64,000 nucleotides of DNA, taken from assembly GCA_027422505.1 (NCBI GenBank), contig JAPQWV010000050.1, positions 186,001-250,000 of the forward strand, written 5' to 3'. The notes beneath the pieces were generated by a model. It did not search any database. It saw only the letters and a program-made list of their open reading frames with translations, and was not told where the DNA came from. The position numbers were made by a program, and so were the translations under genes. How positions within the stretch are numbered: position 1 is the first letter of the stretch; each line of letters starts with the position of its first letter. Shown in pieces: positions 56,928 to 64,000 of this stretch. The DNA comes from Craterostigma plantagineum (lineage: Eukaryota; Streptophyta; Magnoliopsida; Lamiales; Linderniaceae).

Positions 56928-57506
56928 TAAATTCTCAATCTTTTTAGTTGTATGTGTTACAGGGAATCCCTGCGTTTTCGGTGACGGCCGGCGTATCGGT
57001 GTGGGCGGCCCTTGTGTTCGAGATAGTGATGACGTTTGGGCTCGTCTACACCGTCTACGCCACGGCGGTCGACCCGAAGAAGGGCGAAATTGGAATTATC
57101 GCGCCGATTGCAATCGGTTTCATCGTTGGAGCCAACATCCTAGCCGGTGGTGCGTTCACGGGGGCGTCGATGAACCCGGCGGTGGCTTTCGGGCCGGCAT
57201 TGTGCAGCTTCACGTGGACCCACCATTGGATCTATTGGCTCGGGCCCATCCTCGGCGGTGGGCTCGCCGGTGTGGTCTATGAGGCGTTCTTCATCAGCCG
57301 CTCTCACGAGCCGTTGTCTTCGGAGTTTTAAGAAAAGTGTTATTATTATTAGGAAGTTGCGGCCCCTTTTCACTTGTTTGTTAATGGTTTTTGTGTTGTG
57401 TGAATTGTGATTGGTTGGTCTACGGGGAGGGATGATGGTGATGTTTGTTGTTTGTTATTTGAATGGGTTTGATGGTAATGCTTAGTTTTTTTACCGCGTT
57501 AATGTC

Positions 57507-58189
57507 TGTTAATGTCGAAGATCTTCAAAGATTTGAAAGAAGATTTTGTCCTCCTTCCCCAAAATAAGAGATGCACCTACATGCCATAAATAAGAGATTT
57601 ACACTTACCATTAATGGAAGATTCGAAGATCAAGAGAAGGAATCAACGTTCGACTCAAATACTTACTATATTTGGGGAGATCTTCAATGAGATATGTTAG
57701 GAGATCTTCAAGATATCTTTTACCAATTCAAGAGGGAGCCAATGCCTATAAATATGATGAGATTTTGAGCTACCAATTACCACTTTTCGAGAGAGCTTTT
57801 CATGGAATAATTATTGAGCGAAAAGTGCGAAAAGCACGAGTTATGGAGCGAAGCATACTTTGAGTTTGAGCGATCACAAGAGTGTTCTTTTTAGCCCTGT
57901 ATTTCGTTTGCAAAACTCTTAGGACTTTGTAGGTTTGCAGAATCGTTAGATTCGTAGTTTGCAGAATCGTTTAGATTCGTAGTTTTTCTAGGCTTGTTTT
58001 TACTATCTTCGAATAGTTATTTTGGCATCCATTACTATAAGTGGAATTTCGCCTTGAGGCACGCAACAAGTTTTTATAACCTGCTGCACAATTTACATCT
58101 CGTGTTCACCATCTTTCTTTACTAAGTTCGTTAAATATTCCGCTGCGTTCTGTGTTGGCGTCAGTGTTGACTCAACATTTGTTCCAACA
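57507..58189 (+). repeat. LTR of a truncated retrotransposon
   Basis: Begins TGTTAATGTCGAAGATC and ends TTTGTTCCAACA; a CTATAAATATG box lies at about 57748. A priming-site-like TGGTGTCAGAGCC follows at 58252-58264, then gag. No second LTR was found, so the element is truncated on its 3' side. The start is inferred from the TG terminus. Confidence 0.6.
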
Positions 58190-58301
58190 TTTAGTCACTA
58201 GTTTTAGAACTTAATATTTTACATTCATATCTTACCGGGACCACTTCAAAGTGGTGTCAGAGCCACCACTTGACGTAACTAAGCGTTTATGATCCTTTTC
58301 C

Positions 58302-58590
58302 ATGGATGTTACAGGCTCAAGCTACATCGGCAAAGTTCCAGTGTTAGACGGTTCCAATTATGCCTATTGGAAGGTTTGTGTGAGCCAATGCATCAAGTCC
58401 ATAGATGTGCGAGCAGGAGAAGCTGTCTCAACGGATATACTCCACCTCGATTTCCTCTAGATGCTGATGGCGAAGTAGTCGACAAGCCGATCGAAGTGTG
58501 GTCTAATGTTGAAAAGAATGCGGCCGAGTATAACGACAAAGCTCTTAATGCCATCTTCACACTAAGGGAGGGCCTCCACTGAATCGAGCA
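58302..58590 (+). pseudogene. gag fragment of the truncated retrotransposon
   Basis: From 58302 the frame reads MDVTGSSYIGKVPVLDGSNY and AYWKVCVSQCIKSIDVRAGE, typical Copia gag. A shift leads to DADGEVVDKPIEVWSNVEKN and YNDKALNAIFTL. The sequence stops matching after about 58590. Confidence 0.75.
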
Positions 58591-58599
58591 AGACCTTCT

Positions 58600-59306
58600 T
58601 CTACAGGTCAAAACACTTCAAGTGAGTTTAGATTTCCCTCAAAAGCATATTTTGAAAAATGTTCATTTGTCATCTGTCACTTGTATGCAAATTATTTTAC
58701 TTGGTAAATCTTTGTTCGATTGACTGTATGCATCTATGTTGAGTTTCTGTATACTCTTAAATCAGTGTCTGTAAACTCGATTAAAAATTGTATACTTAAG
58801 AAATGAGGTCTCATGGTTTGTTCGATCGAGTTTATTGAGAATACTTTATTTGCCTTTGGTTAGTATATGGTGGTGGTTGTTTTTAAATGTTACTTCTAAC
58901 TTGGTATATGGTGGTAGCTGTTCGATGGAGTTTCTATATATTTTATTCTGTATGCCGTTTATTTCTTCCTCGACGAAGGTGCGTGTTTTGTATGAAATTT
59001 CAAGCGGACCAACAATTTCTTTGATTTGCCAACATTGGGTTCCATAAAACTATTATTTATATTTTATTTCTTTTACCAACTATTGTCCCCGTAGTTTTAC
59101 GCATATGCAAATGCAACTAACTAACTCAATCGTCTTTTTTCAATTATTATTATAGAGACACATGGCTACCCTATCCCGAAGAAATAAGGAGTTATTGGCT
59201 ATTCTGTATGCAATTTGAGTTCAATAAATTGTTGTGATTTTCTGCAAGTGCATTCCTAAGTGAAGATGGACAAGAACGCAGAAAACGCAAGGATCCTAGA
59301 TATAAG
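58600..59306. other. Spacer between the gag relic and Harbinger transposase
   Basis: No intact gene. Just before 59307 the in-frame codons (ERRKRKDPRYK) suggest that the transposase reading frame once started further upstream. Confidence 0.4.
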
Positions 59307-60559
59307 ATGGCAAATAGATTAACAAAACAAATTCAATACCTAAAGGGGGTAGTCGAAATTAGTGATGTAACATGCGTCAACCACCTTAGAATGAATAGGA
59401 ATGCATTTGCATCTCTTCTCTATCTATTGGAAAATGTTGGTGGGCTCAAACATTCGAGGTACACCACGATTCGTGATAAGACGGCTATGTTCCTCTTAGT
59501 CCTTGCATACCACACCAAAAATCGCGTTCTACAGCAAAATTTTAGCAAGTCCGGCCAAACAATAAGCAAGTACATTCATGAAGTATTGAATGTGGTGCTA
59601 AAGTTACATCGGATTCTTATATTGCCCCCCAAACCTGTTGAGGCTGAAAATGCGGAACCAAGATGGCGATGGTTTAAGGTATGGCTACTTCAATAAGCAT
59701 TTATAGGTTGTATTTGTCGTGGGGTAACTGATTGAGTGTCTTTCAAATTAAATATGTAGGGTTGTTTAGGGGCATTGGACGGTACACATTTGAAAGTTCA
59801 TGTTCGTGAGCATGAAAAGGCCCGCTACCGCAATCGGAAGGGTGAAATATCTGTAAATATCCTTGGGGCATGCGATACAAACATGAATTGCACATATGTT
59901 TTAGCGGGTTGGGAGGGATCAGCTGCTGAGTCACGTGTAGTGCGTGATGCTATTAGTCGTCAGCAAGCGTTAAAAATTCCCGAAGGTATTTAAGGTATTG
60001 TTTGATAAGAGAATGCATATATTTAACCCTACACTTAGATTAATTGTTTTTTTTGTACATTTTAAACTTGTCAATTCAGGCACTTATTACTTATGTGATA
60101 GTGGATATATGAATGCTGAAGGATTCCTACCACCTTATAGAGGTGTTAGATACCACCTGGACGCTTGGGGTGTTGGGAGAAATGCACCACAGAGCAACAA
60201 AGAATACTTCAACATGATTCATGCTAGGGCTAGGAATGTTATCGAGCGCACCTTTGGTTTGCTTAAGAAACGGTGGGCTATACTTCGGTCGCCATCATTC
60301 TTCCCAATCAAGTCGCAGAATAGGATAATCATGGCATGTTGTCTGCTCCAAAAGAGAGATGCCATACGATCCCGAAGAAAGTCCGGAGGATATATTGGGT
60401 ACTGAAGATGACGTGGATGAAAATGAACGTATCAACGATGATGAAGACCATGTGTCTAATATTGGATGTTCTGATGAGTGGGCTACGTTTAGGGATAACT
60501 TAGCTCATACGGCCTATATCGATTGGAAAGCTCGATCTAACATTTGCCTTTGTTTTTAG
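59307..60559 (+). pseudogene. PIF/Harbinger transposase (DDE_Tnp_4), decayed
   Basis: Exon-like parts are 59307-59678, 59761-59985 and 60080-60559, with GT/AG junctions. Sequence: SDVTCVNHLRMNRNAFASLL and SKYIHEVLNVVLKLH (helix-turn-helix region), GALDGTHLKV (first catalytic Asp), GWEGSAAESRVVRDA, CDSGYMN, then NVIERTFGLLKKRWAIL (catalytic Glu). In relatives the second catalytic Asp sits in GS(A/S)xDSRV; here that residue is Glu. After CCLLQ a frameshift near 60350 separates the C-terminal part MPYDPEESPEDILG. The protein would cut and join DNA during transposition, but this copy is unlikely to be active. It pairs with the Myb-like ORF at 60826. Confidence 0.85.
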
Positions 60560-60825
60560 CTGTTTTCCCTTTGTTATAAATTTCTTACATCTTTTGGGAT
60601 AATGTTTTGATCGTAGTTGCAAATGTTATGTGCTTACTTTATGCTAGTGCACTTCATTAATTTGCTGGCCTTTTGAGCTGTTTACACAAGTCGTTCGTAT
60701 ATTTTGTTAAACTAAGTTTTCGATCATTGATTGGCCTGCTTATATGCATTATTTTCTTGTCGGTTCATTGTCATAACTCATAGTGTTTGTTGAAGTTGTT
60801 TTTTTTTTTTGTAGTAGCAAATTTG

Positions 60826-61814
60826 ATGGATCTGGGAGGTACAGGGAACTCGCAAAGTAGCACACCGAAATTTGATAAAACAACGCGTGGTTGGACTGTT
60901 GTGGAGGAACAACACTAATAGATGGGCTAAAGGAAATAATAGCAAATGGTTGGAGATCTGACAATGGATTTAGGACCGGGTATCTGAAGGCTCTTGAAGT
61001 TTACATGACAACTGCAATACCAAACACGAAAATTTGAGCAGTGCCACACATCACTTCGAGGCTCTCTACTTGGAAGAAATGTTATGCATCTTTGTCTTCT
61101 ATGTTAAGCCTCACAGGTATCGGTTGAATGATACAATGAAGATGATCGATGTTCAGGAGGATCAAGTATGGGATGACTATGTGAAGGTATTACATTCTCA
61201 ATTTTGTAAGGAGAATAGGGTTGAGTTTGTCATGAGTTAATTCTTCACTTACATTGAATGTGCGAAATCAAATTTTGTTACAGAAAGATCCGATGGCACG
61301 AACCATGCGTAACAACTCGTGGCCTTATTATGAAGATTGGATAGAGATTTTCCGGAAGGATCGAGCAACAGGTAAGGATGCAATGGATTTTCCAGAGGCT
61401 AGTAGACACGTTACACCAATTGGTCCAGAAAATGCGGGGGTACACTTCGCCTTCGATGAGCAACAACGCAGTAATGACCTTGTTGATGATTCAGTTGCAA
61501 ACTCTATTCCTCAACCTAGTGGTAGCAACACGAACAAGAAACATCGGGTCCATCGAGCTACTTGGCCAATATTGCGCCGAGACCACAGCTTGCCTAAAAG
61601 AGCTTCTTCGAACGATCAACCGGAAAGTGCAGTTTTCGAGATGAAAAATGAAGTGTATGCGGTCGTGGACAAAATGGAGGGATTAAGCAAACCTAAAAAA
61701 TTCCTTATCAGTAAAATATTGGTGAAAAACTCGGACGAGCTGCAACTATTTTTCAGCCTTCCAGAAGACAAAAAGTTCGAATTTGTTATTGCGACCCTCA
61801 ATGGACTGATTTAG
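60826..61814 (+). pseudogene. Harbinger-associated Myb/SANT-like protein, frameshifted
   Basis: Begins MDLGGTGNSQSS with TRGWTVVEEQ, then after a one-base shift ALIDGLKEIIANGWRSDNGF and TGYLKALEVYM, the Myb/SANT-like trihelix seen in the second ORF of plant PIF/Harbinger elements. A further segment, HHFEALYL and MIDVQEDQVWDDYVK, is followed by the last exon (from about 61284 to the stop at 61812-61814): ARTMRNNSWPYYEDWIEIF, ATGKDAMDF and a C-terminal helix-rich region. It would bind the element ends together with the transposase. A foldback MITE is inserted 30 bp after its stop codon. Confidence 0.75.
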
Positions 61815-61843
61815 GAAATATTTTTGATGTTATTAGATATCCT

Positions 61844-62795
61844 GGGTAAAAACCATTTTTGGTCCCCTATGTTTACCTATGGGGGCTTTTGGTCCTCGAT
61901 GTTTCGACTTGCCACATTTAGTCTCCGATGTTTCTTGATTTGAACCAATTTGGTCCCTCCGTCAATTTAGACGGAATTGCAAAATTAGCGACGGAATTTG
62001 CGACGGAATTTCCGTCGCTAAAGGAAAAAATTAAAAAAAATTGATAATTAAACATAAAAATGAGAAAAATTCAAAAAAAAGAAAAAAAAAATCAAAAAAT
62101 AGGTAAAAAATTGAAAAAAAGAGAATACTACTAATAAATTAAAAAAAAATATAAATAAATATAAATAATAATAAAAAATAATAATAAGGATAATTTTTGT
62201 TCCTTTTTATTTAATTTTTAATAAATAAATATATTTTTACTTTTACTTTTTAAATCTTAAATTTATATTTATCATTTTTAGTTTATTATTTTATTTTTAT
62301 TATTATTTATTTTTTTATTATTATTTATATTTTTATTTAATTTATTAGTAATATTCTCTTTTTTTGAATTTTTTACCTATTTTTTGAATTTTTTCTTTTT
62401 TTTGGAATTTTTTCTCATTTTTACGTTTAATTATCATTTTTTAGTTTATTATTTTATTTTATTATTATTTTTTATTATTATTTATATTTTTATTTAATTT
62501 ATTAATAATATTCTCCTTTTTTTAATTTTTTTTACCTATTTTTTGAATTTTTTTCTTTTTTTTGAATTTTTTCTCATTTTTATGTTTAATTATCTTTTTT
62601 TTTTTAATTTTTTCCTTTAGCGACGGAAATTCCGTCGCAAATTCCGTCGCTAATTTTGCAATTCCGTCTAAATTGACGGAGGGACCAAATTGGTTCAAAT
62701 CAAGAAACATCGGGGACTAAATGTAGCAAGTCGAAACATCGGGGACCAAATGCGCTCATAGGGTAAACATCGGGGACCAAAAATGGTTTTGTCCC
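61844..62795. mobile_element. Foldback MITE with nested GCGACGGAA palindromes, 9-bp duplication
   Basis: The outer arms (GGGTAAAAACCATTTTTGG / GGGACAAAACCATTTTTGG inverted) extend about 170 bp. They include GACGGAGGGACCAAATTGG and, further in, GCGACGGAATTTGCGACGG repeats. The centre is an AT-rich palindrome of TTTTTTGAATTTTT/AAAAATTCAAAA blocks. A perfect 9-bp duplication AGATATCCT flanks it (61835-61843 and 62796-62804). No ORF is present. Confidence 0.88.
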
Positions 62796-62804
62796 AGATA
62801 TCCT

Positions 62805-63236
62805 CTTTTGGTATTTTGTTAGCAGTATGTAGGGCTTGTATTTTGTCTCTGTACCCCAAGTTATATTCTGATACAATCAGATTTGCTCACAGCAATTTTG
62901 TAAGCATAGTCCATGTATATATGAAAATCATTACTAGGAATTTTGTTTTATCTTCGGCTTTACAACTGATTTTCATGTAATGAAATTTGCAGCATTTAAA
63001 CGGAAGATATTGGCAACAATATACAAGTTGCAAAATATAAACATTACTTCATAAGTCGAGCACAAGATACAAAAATATTAGTTGCAGCAAAATATTCCAA
63101 AATACTACCTCGTCGAATGCTAAATCAACTAGCGATTAGCCAAAACATCCATGGGCCAAAACAAAAGACGAAATCTGAAGCATAAAACATGGGATGTGTG
63201 CTCGACTACGACAACGACGAGGTTAGTGTCACTTGG
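62805..63236. other. Spacer between two Myb/SANT-like relics
   Basis: Probably the 3' UTR of the Harbinger Myb-like gene on the left and the 3' flank of the minus-strand gene on the right. Nothing else seen. Confidence 0.4.
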
Positions 63237-64000
63237 TCAAATGTTTGGTTTTGGATTGTTGGATGTTGTAGAACTTCCAACATCGCTTGGGGCTTTCAAT
63301 GGAGAACCAAAAACATCTACGGGCAGTGCATTAGGGTTCTCGTAGTAACGTGGCAGCGCTAAAAGGTTGTCGTTGCAATAGCGATCAAAACTATCTTCCG
63401 CCCCTAGTTTCGCAGCTACATCACGCCGTTCTTCGTCTTTAAAGAATAGTTTCTTCACAACACTGTTTTCTCGCGTTGTTCCGCTGAAATTGCCTCGAGC
63501 TCATTTGCAATTTGCATCTTACCTTTGATATTATGTCTTTGAGTATGACTTTTGTAGAATCGCTGTCGCTTGATATTTCAATTATTTCTTTGTTGCGAAG
63601 CACCGATGGAGTTGGATGATCAAATATGATGCATAGCTTCGACCACTGAGTTTCACCGTGCAGCCAATATGCCTTAGTCAAAGGTTCTCCCTGCAAGATT
63701 AGTCATTATCATTAAACAAAAATAAACACAAGCTTATGGCTAAGGATTTATATTATTGTACCTAACTACAATATAATAATACCTTAAACCATAATATCCA
63801 TTTCTGTATAGGAGCATCGATGAAGTTATATTCTTCATCCCATGTCACATTAGGTTCGCTTATAATTTTGTTGAAGACAATATATCGACTTCGTAGCATA
63901 CCAAACTTTTCCAACAGAAATGAACCACCATATAACAGACCAAAGCGCTCTTTGATGGGATAACGGATGCTTGTAATAGTGACGTCGCGCAAGTCATCCA
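63237..64000 (-). pseudogene. Myb/SANT-like DNA-binding protein, partial and frameshifted
   Basis: The minus strand enters from the right edge. Exon 64000-63783 encodes FGMLRSRYIVFNKIISEPNV and TWDEEYNFIDAPIQKWILWF, ending AAG|GTATTA. The next exon, from 63690, encodes GEPLTKAYWLHGETQWSKLC, then IIEISSDSDSTK. This order is that of plant Myb/SANT-like (trihelix) proteins related to Harbinger ORF1. After about 63525 a coiled coil (IANELEAISAEQREK) and the tail KKLFFKDEERRDVAAKLGAE are in other frames, so two shifts break the gene. The N-terminus is beyond the window. Confidence 0.6.

Larger units (their letters stand above)
52086..57331 (+). pseudogene. TIP1-type tonoplast aquaporin, exon 1 split by an LTR element
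   Basis: Coding parts are 52086-52200, 55009-55307 and 56963-57331. If the insertion at 52201-55008 (element plus one target copy) is ignored, they join in frame into 260 residues. Both pore motifs are present, HVNPAVTFG and SMNPAVAFG, with six hydrophobic spans, [20 protein letters not shown] and [20 protein letters not shown]. The ending HEPLSSEF is like TIP1;3-type vacuolar water channels. Family knowledge: TIPs conduct water and small solutes across the tonoplast. The insertion falls after codon 38, in the first membrane span (AEFI|S). Translation would run into LTR sequence at 52201, so the allele is probably null. The rest of the frame is undamaged, consistent with recent loss. Intron 1 (55308-56962) also holds a hAT-like element. 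Confidence 0.9.

Noticed and set aside
1..64000. CRISPR arrays, bacterial operons, rRNA genes
   Set aside because: Tandem repeats present are LTR, MITE or microsatellite types; all gene structure is eukaryotic.

Overview
This window looks like nuclear DNA from a eudicot plant. It is AT-rich, has spliced plant genes with short introns, and is dominated by transposable elements of types typical of angiosperms. I cannot name the species. No bacterial-style operons, rRNA genes, canonical tRNA genes or CRISPR arrays were seen.

Host genes I can support: (1) a USP-domain plus protein-kinase gene of the PUB/RLCK-IX type on the minus strand at 1-2653, cut by the left edge; (2) a DUF599 membrane protein at 8626-9774 (+); (3) a 12-exon coiled-coil, membrane-anchored protein at 24780-28109 (+); (4) a small basic nuclear/nucleolar-type protein at 28622-29632 (-); (5) a small secreted acidic peptide precursor at 31882-32103 (-); (6) a TIP1-type tonoplast aquaporin at 52086-57331 (+), whose first exon is split by an LTR element; and (7) a degenerate Myb/SANT-like gene at the right edge (-).

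Most of the rest is nested mobile DNA: an L1-type LINE with intact ORF2 (9944-13866); a frameshifted Copia element (14169-19387); a truncated Copia relic (19913-23070); a GAG-only non-autonomous LTR element (32433-35986); a near-pristine Copia element with one long polyprotein ORF (36038-41391); a possible 1 kb solo LTR (46693-47739); a non-autonomous LTR element inside the aquaporin (52201-55003); an LTR-plus-gag relic (57507-58590); and a decayed PIF/Harbinger transposase and Myb-like pair (59307-61814). A 1 kb retroelement with an 18-bp target duplication lies at 44318-45341.

Many short non-autonomous DNA transposons decorate the intergenic space. Seven are hAT-like, with termini of the form TAGGGKTG...CAMCCCTA and 8-bp target duplications. 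Each is filled with its own reiterated subterminal motif. Two of the seven also carry a tRNA-like Pol III A-box/B-box module. Another group has 9-bp target duplications and long inverted repeats (Mutator-like foldback MITEs). One small Helitron-like element is present. Several of these interrupt one another or sit in promoters, introns and UTRs.

The host genes do not form a functional cluster. The coherent story is transposon ecology: matched target duplications date and order the insertions, one LTR insertion has probably knocked out an aquaporin allele, and a non-autonomous GAG element sits 51 bp from an apparently autonomous Copia element.
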